The position numbers and the translations under genes were made by a program. Below, piece by piece: positions 33,333 through 43,121 of a stretch of 64,000 nt of DNA. The first letter of the stretch is position 1, and every line of letters starts with the position of its first letter. The stretch comes from Triglochin maritima. Taxonomy: Eukaryota > Streptophyta > Magnoliopsida > Alismatales > Juncaginaceae. The stretch lies in NCBI GenBank assembly GCA_963682175.1, contig OY821787.1, positions 24,344,501 through 24,408,500 of the forward strand, in the 5' to 3' direction. The notes under the pieces are model-generated. The model saw only the letters and a program-made list of their open reading frames with translations. It did not search any database and was not told the DNA's origin.

Positions 33333-34721
33333 CTAGTTGTCCGGCTTGTTCATGTTTCGAAGAAGCTCCATCATCTCATTTTGCGAGTCGAAAAAGGCTT
33401 GACGTGAGTCTCCAACCTCACGAATTTGATTGTGGATGTCGTTCAGCGAGTTCGACGTCGATAATTGGAAGTTTTGGAAGTCGGAGGTGAGGTCTTGAAT
33501 ACCTTGATAGTTACGATTTACCAAACTCCTAACTTCGTGAATCTCTTCGCAATTCCGGTCCAAGAGCTTCTCATGACGATAGACCCATGCCGGTTGGTTC
33601 CATTGAGCATCGGTGCCGGATGACCATTCGGGACGAACGTATCTCCATGGACCACGAGACAAGCTAGGATCCCAATTAGGATTCACTTGGGCATCATATG
33701 GAGGAGGAGACCAACGTGGAGCATCGGTAGAGACATCATCATCCTCATTTTCAGAGGAGTCGTCTTCCACTTCTTCTTCGACATGTGCTTGCTTCCCCGA
33801 GCGCATCCTTTTGAGAGTGTATTTGTCGATGACCGTCTTGGATGATTTGAAGAGATCGCGGTTGAATTGGATGTTGAAGTGATCGATCACCAGCGAAATC
33901 AACATGGGGAAAGGGAGAAAGTTACGCTTCTTCCGGGAAATGTATATCATGTGATTGATGATAAACAAGGGCCAATTTGTGCGTGTTCCGGTAGAGAGGT
34001 TGAAAAGGCACTTCATCATTTGATGTCCAAGCTCGTCGAGGTGCCCTTTGCGCACAAAAAGGTTGGTGGAAATGAAGCGGCAAAGAATACGGCCAACAAC
34101 TGGAGGATGAGGAATGGAAAGCTTGCCATCGTGAGGAACTTCCGGTGGAGTCACCTCCAGAAATTGACTCATAGAGCCACAAACATTCTCCCAAGAAATA
34201 TTGTAGATGTCCTCCCCGGCGTTAGGAAGTCCGGTGATCTCCGAGAGGAGAGAGGCGGTGAAAGTGAAAGAGATGGAATCGACTTGGGTCGTTAGCGCCG
34301 CTTGAGTACCATCAAGAGCGGTGGACTCCCGGAGATTTGCATAAAATTGACGACAAGCTTCCGCGGAGAAAGGAACCGGAAGTTTGTCATGAAAGAAGAT
34401 GCCAAGATTATCAACCATGAAATAGGTGGATAGACCAATCGACTCGAAATCTTTTAGGATGATCTTCCGCTCCGGAATTGGATTTGCACCACTAATAGTG
34501 TAGTAGTGCTCCTCCGCCTTTTGATTGTAGAAGATGCCTTTGTTGTAGGGCCGAAGATACTCGTCGACGGGTTCGCTCGCCGGATTAGTAGAAGAAGATG
34601 GTATGTCGGGGTTGAGCCTTGTCTTCTTTGCCGGTGGAGCGGGTTTCTTTCCTCTCCTAGTTGTTGGTTTCGTTGGTGGTTCCACCGCCTTCTTGGAAGT
34701 GCAAATTTTTCTTGGACCCAT
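33333..34721 (-). CDS. Envelope-like / plant transposon-domain ORF of element C
   Basis: A 462-residue reading frame from the ATG at 34721 (MGPRKICTSKKAVEPP); the open frame extends 64 codons further to 34913. The short start follows a basic, lysine/proline-rich N-terminus typical of such proteins. The middle (LGIFFHDKLPVPFSAEACRQ, FYANLRESTALDG) resembles the 'putative plant transposon protein' domain often found in ORFs after Sirevirus pol, which are called envelope-like. An acidic serine-rich stretch (EEEVEDDSSENEDDD) and a C-terminal segment with coiled-coil character follow. The upstream extension contains a hydrophobic stretch (HLLYFWLPSFISII) that would look like a membrane or signal segment if translated. 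The cellular role is unknown, and membrane function is not shown by the sequence. Confidence 0.75.
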   Translation of the reverse strand: MGPRKICTSKKAVEPPTKPTTRRGKKPAPPAKKTRLNPDIPSSSTNPASEPVDEYLRPYNKGIFYNQKAEEHYYTISGANPIPERKIILKDFESIGLSTYFMVDNLGIFFHDKLPVPFSAEACRQFYANLRESTALDGTQAALTTQVDSISFTFTASLLSEITGLPNAGEDIYNISWENVCGSMSQFLEVTPPEVPHDGKLSIPHPPVVGRILCRFISTNLFVRKGHLDELGHQMMKCLFNLSTGTRTNWPLFIINHMIYISRKKRNFLPFPMLISLVIDHFNIQFNRDLFKSSKTVIDKYTLKRMRSGKQAHVEEEVEDDSSENEDDDVSTDAPRWSPPPYDAQVNPNWDPSLSRGPWRYVRPEWSSGTDAQWNQPAWVYRHEKLLDRNCEEIHEVRSLVNRNYQGIQDLTSDFQNFQLSTSNSLNDIHNQIREVGDSRQAFFDSQNEMMELLRNMNKPDN

Positions 34722-34913
34722 GAAGAGGAATGGAGGAAGTGATGAAATGTTTTGAAGTTGGAAAGGGTTTGAAGTGAGAAAGGAGGAAGCAAAAGTGTGC
34801 TTAGGAAGATTTTTGCCTTTGGGGATGATAGAAATGAAAGAGGGTAGCCAAAAATATAGAAGATGGGAGAATAAAGGGGTGTGCAAACTTGAAAAAACGT
34901 GTCCAACGGTCAT

Positions 34914-35433
34914 CCATAATTGCCTCGGAAGACCGTTGGACCAGTTCCAACGGCTAGAAAATGTCGCCCCTCGATCGACCGAACTGGAGTCGGTATACCG
35001 TCACAAAGATAACAGTAAGTATCAAAGCTCTACTGCAACAGGTGCACGGATTACCGAAACATGTTCGGACGTCCGTTGTGGGAGAATCTTTCCACAACGG
35101 TCATCCGATTAAAAATCGGATACCCAAGAATTCAAAAACACGATTCGTTTAAAAAGGGGTCAACGAAGAATTCAAAAAACATCCAAGAGACGCGGTCGTC
35201 CGAACAGGGTTCGGATAACCGATAGATTCGGAACAGGGAAGAATTCTAATTAAAGCACAGCAAAACGGTCGGTCGACCGTGTAAGGCACGGTGTACCGAA
35301 ACAGAGAATCCAGACCAAGTCCGAATCCCTGTCCAGACACAATCCGGTTTACCGAACCATGTTCGGTCATCCGTTTTGTGCGGACAGACAAACACAGCAA
35401 ACAATGCAATGAATTTTAAGCAAATGAGATGAA
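34914..35433 (-). promoter_or_regulatory. Gap between pol and envelope-like ORF with a palindrome cluster
   Basis: About 520 bp of non-coding sequence. Between 34970 and 35385 it carries the same CGGT-N2-ACCG-type motifs as the LTR promoters (GGTATACCG, CGGTCGACCG, CGGTGTACCG, GGTTTACCG, GGATAACCG). A TATA-like CTATATTTTT on the minus strand (34851-34860) lies between the cluster and the ATG at 34721. The arrangement mimics the LTR promoter. An internal promoter for the envelope-like ORF is my inference. Confidence 0.5.
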
Positions 35434-38400
35434 TTATAATATTTCTTTTGCACTACACATCCCTAGTTCTTGTCTAATTTTATCAAATTGATCAACATTC
35501 AATGGTTTAGTGAATATATCCGCTAATTGATCATGTGTTGAAATAAATTGTAATTCAATATCACCTTTAAGAGCATGATCTCTAAGAAAGTGATGGCGAA
35601 CATCTATATGCTTGGTTCTTGAATGAAGAATTGGATTTTTAGATAAGTTTATAGCACTTGTATTATCACAAAAAATGGGTATAGTTTGAAACTCAAGTCT
35701 CAAATCCTTGAGGGTTTGCCTCATCCAAAGGATTTGTGCACAACAACATCCGGCGGCCACATACTCGGCTTCGGTTGTTGAGAGTGCAACACTATTTTGT
35801 TTCTTACTAAACCAAGAAACTAAAGATTTTCCCAAGAATTGGCATGTCCCACTAGTACTTTTCCGATCGTATTTGCATCCGGCATAATCGGCATCACTAT
35901 AGGCAATGAGATCAAAAGATCGAGTCTTGGGATAAAACAATCCGAAGTCACAAGTAGCTTTCAAATATCGAAAAATTCTTTTCAATGCATGCATGTGAGA
36001 TTCTTTAGGACAAGATTGAAAACGAGAACAAAGACAAACACTAAACATAATATCGGGTCTACTAGCGGTTAAATAAAGAAGTGAACCGATCATACCTCGA
36101 TATTTTTTAATGTCAACTTCTTTGCCTTCTTCATCTTTATCCAATTTCAAGCTTGTTCTCATGGGAGTATTGTGAGGTTTGCTATCTTCATATCCAAATC
36201 GTTTGAGTAATTCTTTTGTGTATTTGGTTTGGTTGATGAAGTTTCCCTCCGAGGTTTGCTTGATTTGGAGTCCAAGAAAGAAGTTGAGTTCACCCATCAA
36301 GCTCATTTCAAATTCACCTTGCATAGACTTAGAAAACTCTTGGCATAGACAATCATTAGTAGAACCGAAGATAATGTCGTCAACGTATATTTGTACGATT
36401 AACAAATCTTTATCTTTGGTCTTAGTAAATAATGTGGTGTCAACTTTTCCCATGATGAATCCGTTTTCAAGCAAAAAGGTCTTCAACCTTTCATACCAAG
36501 CTCTAGGAGCTTGCTTAAGCCCATAAAGAGCCTTCTTAAGCTTGAAAACATGATCCGGGTATGTTTCATTCACAAAACCGGGTGGTTGTTTAACATAAAC
36601 TTCTTCCATAATAAAACCATTTAAAAATGCACTTTTAACATCCATTTGAAAGAGTTTAAAATCCATGTATGATGCATATGCTAATAACATTCTAATTGCT
36701 TCTAATCGAGCTACCGGAGCATAGGTTTCGTCAAAGTCGATACCTTCCTCTTGGTTGTAACCTTGAGCGACCAATCGAGCTTTGTTTCTAACCACTTGCC
36801 CGGATTCATCAAGTTTGTTTTGAAAAACCCACTTGGTGCCAATTACTGTTTGATCTTTGGGTCTCGGAACAAGCTCCCAAACATCATTACGAATGAATTG
36901 GTTTAACTCTTCATGCATAGCTAATAACCAAAATTCATCATCACATGCATCTTCTATTTTCTTAGGTTCAAGTTGAGATATAAATGCATATGAGACACAT
37001 ATAACAAGAGCATTAGACCTAGTAATAATTCCTTTTGATACATCACCAATTACGAGATCCTTAGGATGATCCTTCTTATATTGCCAATCTTTTGGAAACT
37101 CTTGTTTTTCTTGAGATGTTTCATTTGGTTGTTCTTGAGTTGTGATATCACGAATATGGTCAATAAGTTCATCATCAATGTTAGAATTATTCTTACATGG
37201 TTCTTCTTGAAAGTGAACATGCATGGATTCTTCTACACAACTAGTTCTCTTGTTATAAACTCGATATGCTTTACTTCTACTTGAATATCCTAAAAATATT
37301 GCTTCATCGGATTTGGCATCAAATTTGTCTAAATTATCTTTGGTATTGAGAACAAAACATGTAGAACCAAAAGCTTTGAAATATGAAATTTTTGGGGGTT
37401 TTCCAAACTAAAGTTCAAATGGAGTTTTGTTTAAATTTGGTCGAATCAAAACACGGTTAAGAATGTAACAAGCCGTGTTAACTGCTTCACACCAAAAATA
37501 CTTTGGTAGGCCATTTTCACAAAGCATTGTTCTTGACATTTCTTGAAGAGTTCTATTCTTCCTTTCAACTACCCTATTTTGTTGAGGAGTTCTTGGGAAA
37601 GAAAAGGTATGTTCTATACCATTAGAATCACAAAATTCCTCAAAACCTTCATTTTCAAATTCACCACCATGATCACTACGAATTTTCAAAATCAAAGACC
37701 CTTTTTCTCTTTGAATTCGTTTTGTAAATTTTTCAAATTGATTGAAAGCTTCATTCTTATTTGCAAGAAACAACACCCAAGTAAATCGAGTAAAATCGTC
37801 AATGATGACAAATGCATATCTCTTGCCACCTAGACTTAACGTTCTAGATGGACCAAAGAGATCCATATGCAAGACTTCCAAAGGTTTTGAAGTAGAAACC
37901 GTGTTAATAGACTTGAAAGAACTTTTAAATTGTTTTCCAAATTCACAAGCATTGCAAAGTTTATTTTTCTTGAAATCCAATTTGGGCAATCCTCTTACCA
38001 AGTCAAATTTAGCAAGTTTTTGAAGTTGGCTCATACTAATGTGGCCTAACCTCTTATGCCATAACCAAGATTCGTCATTTGAAGCAACTAAGCATGTTTC
38101 CTTAGAAAATGAGTCAATGCTATCGACATGCACAACATAAACATTTCCATATCTATATCCTTTAAAAGTGGTTTTCAAAGTAGCTTTAGAAATGATGTAT
38201 ACGATGTGTTGATCAAAGACAACTAAGAATTCTTTATCGGTTAATTGACTAACACTAAGTAAATTATGTTTTAAACCATCAACAAGAAACACATTTTGAA
38301 TTTGAGTAGTAGAGTCATTACCAACATCGCCGATGCCAATAATGTGACCTTTAGAATTATCCCCAAATGTGACGGTTCCACCTTTCTTTGATTTCAATGT

Positions 38401-38475
38401 TTTGAACATAGAGTGGTCTCCCGTCATGTGCCTCGAACATCCGCTATCTACGATCCACTTCCCCTTCTTTTTCAC
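35434..38475 (-). pseudogene. pol: Copia pol of element C: protease, integrase, RT, RNase H, with one amber stop
   Basis: One frame on the minus strand from 38475 to 35434. Protease: IVDSGCSRHMTG near the start. GAG-pre-integrase: WHKRLGHISMSQL and a CNACEFGK zinc motif. Integrase: DDE residues visible in HMDLFGP, RSDHGGEF and [40 protein letters not shown] and [10 protein letters not shown]. RNase [18 protein letters not shown] and CDNTSA, ending [13 protein letters not shown]. The only break seen is a TAG at 37408-37410, just after the integrase core (PFEL). The order protease-integrase-RT is diagnostic for copia. Its start overlaps the end of gag by 32 bases in the +1 frame, so Pol would need a +1 shift, or gag has lost a base. 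The product would make and integrate cDNA. Confidence 0.95.
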
Positions 38476-40165
38476 CTACATTCAAAGAAGAAGAAGATAA
38501 CTTTGGTACCCATATTTGTTTGGGTCCTTTGGGGTTAGCTTTAGGTACCCAAACTTGATTGGTTTTAGGTACCCACACATTTGAAAAGAAATTCTTTTTC
38601 ACTATACCATTTAAAGCATGCACAAAATAACTCTTAGAGTTTTTCTTTTGATTCATGTATCCTAAACCATGCTTTTCTAAAGATTGAATTTGACTACCAA
38701 GTAACATGTCTAGCATCTTCTTCCCTTTGGTGAATTTCTCAAGATCAATTCTTAATTGCTTATTGCATTCTCTAAGATCATGTATTTCTTTAGCATGAGA
38801 TTCAATATTGATTTCTTTTAAGCTTTTATTTTCTAACACAAGCTTATCAACTTCATTTGATAATGATTCATTTATACAAGCTAGATCATGATTAGCTTTC
38901 CTAGATAATTTACTTTTATGCCTTAGTATGTCACATTTTTCAAGCAATTCATGAAAAGCATCTAGTAATTCATCATATGAGTTTGATTCATGAGTTGAGA
39001 TTACCTCATTTTCTCCATCTTTGGCGACATTGCAAGTGTTGGGTTCGTCTTGCTCGCTTGACGAAGATGCACCATCTAATTCTCCATCGATTTCTTCTTG
39101 AGTGTAGAGACATAGATGTGCTTCTTCATTTTCCGACTCACTTGAAGAGCCGGAGGATGACTCGGATGATCCATCCCAAGTTGCTTTGAGGGCCTTTTTC
39201 TTCTCCTTATACTTCTTCTCTCTTCTTTTGAATCTCCTTTCCTTTTCTTCATTCTCTCTTCTCTTTTTCTCTTTCCTTTCCTTGGATTGGATCAAGGGAC
39301 AATCTTTCTTTATATGTCCAATTTTATCACATCCATAACAAATAGGACCTTTTGAGCTTTCTCCATCATCCCTTCTCTTTCTTTGAAATTTGTCTTTTAT
39401 CCATCGCTTCTTGAATCTCTTAACCATCATTGCAAGCTCTTCATCACTCTCAGCGTCATCCGATTTTTCGGATTCAAGGTTGGCCTTAAGAGCAATGACT
39501 TTTTCTTTCTTTTTCGATCTCTCCATCTCTTTTCTCCCATTCATTTGAATCTCATAAGCCATAAGGCTTCCGATGAGATCCTCCATCGATAATGTGTTGA
39601 GATCTTGAGCTTCCTCAATGGCGGTTGTCTTTTTCTCCCAATCGTTTGAGAGAGATCGAAGAATCTTTCTCACCTTGTCACCTTCATTTACCTTCTTACC
39701 AAGATTTTTCAAATTGTTAGTAATCTCGGTGAAGCGAGTGTTCATCTCGCTTATACTTTCACCGGGTTGCATAGAGAATAATTCATATTTACGCACAAAT
39801 ATATCAACCCTAGTTTCTTTCATTCTAGATGATCCTTCATGATGAGATTCAAGTAATTTCCATATCTCATAAGCGGTATCACATCCGCTAATCCTACCAT
39901 ATACTTGAGTATCTACTCCACAAACAAATATGTTCATGAGTTTTGCATTCATCTCGGCATTAGCAATTATATCATCGGTTAATGTTGCTAATTGTTCACT
40001 AGTGGGTGGAACATATTTACTACCAAGGAATATCCACATTTTTAAGGAAATTGATTGGATGTAAATTCTCATTCTATTCTTCCAATGTGCATAATTATTT
40101 CCGGTAAGCAACGGGGGTCTAGTGGTAGATAATCCTTCTCTAAGTTGATTAGTGCTACTCTCCAT
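38444..40165 (-). CDS. gag: Long Sirevirus-type Gag of element C
   Basis: Start chosen at the ATG at 40165 (MESSTNQLREGL); the frame upstream runs into the primer-binding site and is not coding. The first part is a UBN2-type copia Gag: LLTGNNYAHWKNRMRIYIQS at about residues 33-52, TAYEIWKLLESHHEG near 105 and LSMEDLIGSLMAYE near 205. A lysine/glutamate-rich helix follows, then the zinc knuckle CYGCDKIGHIKKDC near residue 277 and a second charged region of more than 200 residues with coiled-coil character. It ends with three VWVPK/IWVPK repeats. At 573 residues it is much longer than the Gag of elements A and B, as in Sireviruses. No stop is present. Confidence 0.95.
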   Translation of the reverse strand: MESSTNQLREGLSTTRPPLLTGNNYAHWKNRMRIYIQSISLKMWIFLGSKYVPPTSEQLATLTDDIIANAEMNAKLMNIFVCGVDTQVYGRISGCDTAYEIWKLLESHHEGSSRMKETRVDIFVRKYELFSMQPGESISEMNTRFTEITNNLKNLGKKVNEGDKVRKILRSLSNDWEKKTTAIEEAQDLNTLSMEDLIGSLMAYEIQMNGRKEMERSKKKEKVIALKANLESEKSDDAESDEELAMMVKRFKKRWIKDKFQRKRRDDGESSKGPICYGCDKIGHIKKDCPLIQSKERKEKKRRENEEKERRFKRREKKYKEKKKALKATWDGSSESSSGSSSESENEEAHLCLYTQEEIDGELDGASSSSEQDEPNTCNVAKDGENEVISTHESNSYDELLDAFHELLEKCDILRHKSKLSRKANHDLACINESLSNEVDKLVLENKSLKEINIESHAKEIHDLRECNKQLRIDLEKFTKGKKMLDMLLGSQIQSLEKHGLGYMNQKKNSKSYFVHALNGIVKKNFFSNVWVPKTNQVWVPKANPKGPKQIWVPKLSSSSLNVGEKEGEVDRR

Positions 40166-40192
40166 GGCTAAATGGATTAGATGAGTAAACCT

Positions 40193-40206
40193 ATGCTCTG
40201 ATACCA
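40193..40206 (-). other. Primer-binding site of element C
   Basis: Minus strand TGGTATCAGAGCAT, complementary to initiator-Met tRNA, two bases inside the end of the 5' LTR. Confidence 0.95.
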
Positions 40207-40208
40207 AA

Positions 40209-41954
40209 TGTAAGTTAATCGGTCACTAATCTAGAGGGGGGTGAATAGATTATCTCCTAATTTTCTTATACTATTGCACAATTAAAACAATAAGGGAAAG
40301 AATGCAAACCACAAGATGACTCCGGAGATTTATAGAGGTTCGATCACACCACCGTGATCTAGTCCTCTCCTCAAGTTCCGATCGATCCTCCGTTCCCTAC
40401 TCGAGAATTCACTATTATCTTCGTTCCGGGTCGAAGATAAACCCTCTTACAATCGGAGCCTTGCGAACACCCTTGCCTTGCTCGGATCTCCTCTCACAAC
40501 CTGAGAGGGTGCTTCCTCGAAGCTTTACAACACAATGGAAATTGAATGTGGTTGTTGAACTCTAACTTGAATGCACTCAAGGATATGATTTAGGCTTGGA
40601 GTGAATTAAGTGGAAGTATGAGAGTTGGTGGAGCTTTGAAGGCTTGAAGATTGAGAGCACAAGAGTAGGATTGATATTTGGCAAGTAAGGTGATGAATGT
40701 GTCTCTTAAGTGAAGCTTATATAGCCTTCAAAAAAAATAGAGCCGTTATGGTAAGTTGGTGAGGAGTGGACCAAGTGAAAACAAGATGTGACTTAAGCTC
40801 GGGCAGAAATCGAGACATATTCGGTCGACCGTTGGAAATACGGTAGTCCGAAGAAGTGGTCAGAAACAAGAACTCGGTTAACCGAATATAGGTCGGATAA
40901 CCGTTCACCAACTTCCAGTAACTTTTTCCTAATATCGGATAATTAATTTCGGTTGACCGAGATCACTTCGGTGCACCGTTCAAGAGTGGACTGTAAAGAT
41001 TTGGTGCGACTCGGTGAACATGTTCGGTAGACCGTGATATGTGCGGTTGACCGATACATGTGCGGATTTTCGGCTGACATAGTGTGTGAAATTCGTTTAT
41101 CGATAACGGTCGAAATATTACGTGGAAAAATAGTCGTTACAATCTTATATCTAAGAACAACTTGGTAATCCGAAGATCCATCGGTAGACCGATATGGATG
41201 TTTCAAAGATGTGGCTAAACGACAAAATATAAGTCTGGTGGAGTTAGTTGTGCCACGTGGGCCAATAAGATGAAGTCGGTTTAGGCCTAAAGACACATAG
41301 AAGTTCGGATGACCGAGCTCTCTTCGGAAGACCGAATAGAGATGTCCAGAGAAGTATTCGAAGCTACTGGGAATAGGGACACGGTCGACCGGGTAAGGTT
41401 CGGTACACCGAAACAATGTTTCCAGGAGATCAAGTTTTCTACTGATTCTAAGAAGACGGTTGACCGAACAACTTTCGGTACACCGAAACGAGGATTCCAG
41501 GAGATCAAGTTTTACTGACTCTATAGGGAACGGTTGACCGAATAAGGTTCGGTACACCGACACAAGGGTTCCAGGAGATCAAGGGTTTACTGACTCTATA
41601 AGGAACGGTTCACCGAGAGACACTCGGTTATCCTTTGGGAACCTTGTTCGGTAAACCGATGTGGATACGGTCGACCGTGGCAGACGGGTTTATCCTTTTG
41701 TGCATCAAGTGTACATTTGATCCTACAACTCAAATAAATGGAAAATTACATATGAAGTCCTTGAGCTTTGATTACAAGTCTTGAGCCGTGATCTTGAAGT
41801 TGATTAGTCCCTTGGTTTGATCACCTACATTGTTAGGAATACACAATATCTATGCAATTTGATAATATGATGTGTGTGATGTTGTAATTGAAGTTATGCA
41901 TACTATTAGTTTGTTAATCATCAAAATTAAGATTAAACGGCCAAAAAGCCAACA
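40209..41954 (-). repeat. 5' LTR of element C
   Basis: Same length and ends as 31242-32987. Holds the palindrome cluster at 40820-41679 and the TATA box GCTATATAAG (minus strand) at 40716-40725. It is followed on the plus strand by the GACCA target copy. Confidence 0.95.
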
Positions 41955-42326
41955 GACCAAACCCCACTATATCTCCACATGAAATAAGATTTGACACAAT
42001 TATTAAAACATAGAAGACATTAATTAGGATGAGGCCAACATGAGCACATCCATACACATGTCATGTTTTCTTCTTATCCACTCCATCATTATCCTCACCT
42101 CATCATTCCCTTTAAACTAGGCCACCTAACCTAAGCATTTTCTAAGCATCAATCTAGAGCATTAGCACATCAAAGATAAGAGTGAAAATCTCATTAGTTG
42201 GTTATGGAACTCATGTGAGGCTCAAAGGTTAGGATTAACACACACACACACACACACTTAATACATCACATAATCACATTAACTTCTTCTCCACCCCCCC
42301 CCCCCCAATGGGGATGGACTAATACC
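41955..42326 (-). repeat. Gypsy LTR D1, segment 2 of 3
   Basis: Begins with the second GACCA target copy. Its first 100 bp (ATCTCCACATGAAATAAG, then AACATGAGCACAT) repeat the text just left of element C at 31140-31235, so element C sits between two tandem copies of a motif in this LTR. Contains (CA)n at 42238-42257 and a 13-C run at 42294-42306. Interrupted by the LTR at 42327. Confidence 0.65.
42238..42306. repeat. (CA)n microsatellite and homopolymeric C run
   Basis: About ten CA units at 42238-42257 and thirteen C at 42294-42306, inside the gypsy LTR. Both are prone to length error in sequencing. Confidence 0.95.
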
Positions 42327-43121
42327 TGTTAGAATAGATGGCCCCTAATTATCTAATCCAATTACGTTTAATCCCTACTCAATTAACAAGATATGCAACG
42401 GAAGTAAGAAACCAATCAAGTAGGGAAGGAAACTTGCAAACCACAAGTGACAAGGCAATTTTATAGAGGTTCGGCCTCCTCCTACTTTCTCTCTTGCAAG
42501 CTCCGCACGATTCCCCGAGCTCTGCTCACGACTTCACTAACCACTCCCCATTCCGGGCCTGCAGAGAACGCCTTTACACTTCAAGCCTTGCGAACACCCT
42601 CGCAAGCTTTGATTCCTCTTCTCACAATCCGAGAAGAATGCTTCGGGCTTTCACCAAAGACTTTACTCTTTTGACAACAAAGAACTTGAGTGGAACAACA
42701 CTCTCTAGCTTGAGCACACTTTGAGTATGATATTGAAATCATCGAATGTGAGAAATTTAAGCTCTTGAGTATAGGATTGGGAGTTTTAGGGTTTAGGGAT
42801 TTCTCTTTAATGTATGAGACAATTGGAAGTGTGAGAGTTGATCAAACAATGTGTTTGGACCTCTATTTATAAGCTCTTAAAGCTTTCTAGCCGTTGGGGA
42901 AGAATTGATTTGTGAAGAACACAGAAATAGAAATCAAGGTTCAATAATTCTGTCCCTCAACAGTTGACCAAATCGGGGTAAATGGTCGACTGTGTCCTTA
43001 AAGATAAGGAAACGTTCGAACTAAATTAAGCATGGGTCTAATAAAATTGGTCTTTCACTTAAATGAACGGTCGACCACAAAGGGACGGTCAACCAAAACC
43101 AGGGTTTTGGCGAGGGTAAAT
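42327..43121 (-). repeat. Sirevirus-related LTR C2, low-coordinate part (split by element B)
   Basis: Plus strand starts TGTTAGAATAGATGGCCCC, like the solo LTR at 59210 (TGTTAGGATCTATGGCCC). Holds a minus-strand TATA-like sequence (CTTATAAATA, 42864-42873) and the start of a palindrome cluster from about 42958. It continues at 54205 after element B. No internal region of its own adjoins it, so it is probably a solo LTR. A target duplication is not clear (ATACC left, CTCCC right). Confidence 0.75.

Larger units (their letters stand above)
31242..41954 (-). mobile_element. Sirevirus-type copia retrotransposon (element C), nearly complete
   Basis: Two 1,746-bp LTRs (31242-32987 and 40209-41954) of equal length, differing at roughly 20 positions by eye, flank a 7.2-kb interior. 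GACCA is duplicated at 31237-31241 and 41955-41959. On the minus strand the order is LTR, initiator-Met primer-binding site, long gag, pol, a gap with palindrome cluster, envelope-like ORF, repeated polypurine tracts, LTR. Long coiled-coil Gag, an envelope-like ORF after pol and multiple polypurine tracts are known Sirevirus traits. Only one in-frame stop was seen in pol, so this is a young insertion. Confidence 0.95.

Noticed and set aside
33867..34295. 142-codon plus-strand frame
   Set aside because: Shadow of the envelope-like ORF on the opposite strand.
40166..40207. Extended gag start of element C
   Set aside because: The extension begins with TTG and covers the primer-binding site; the first ATG (40165) fits Sirevirus Gag.
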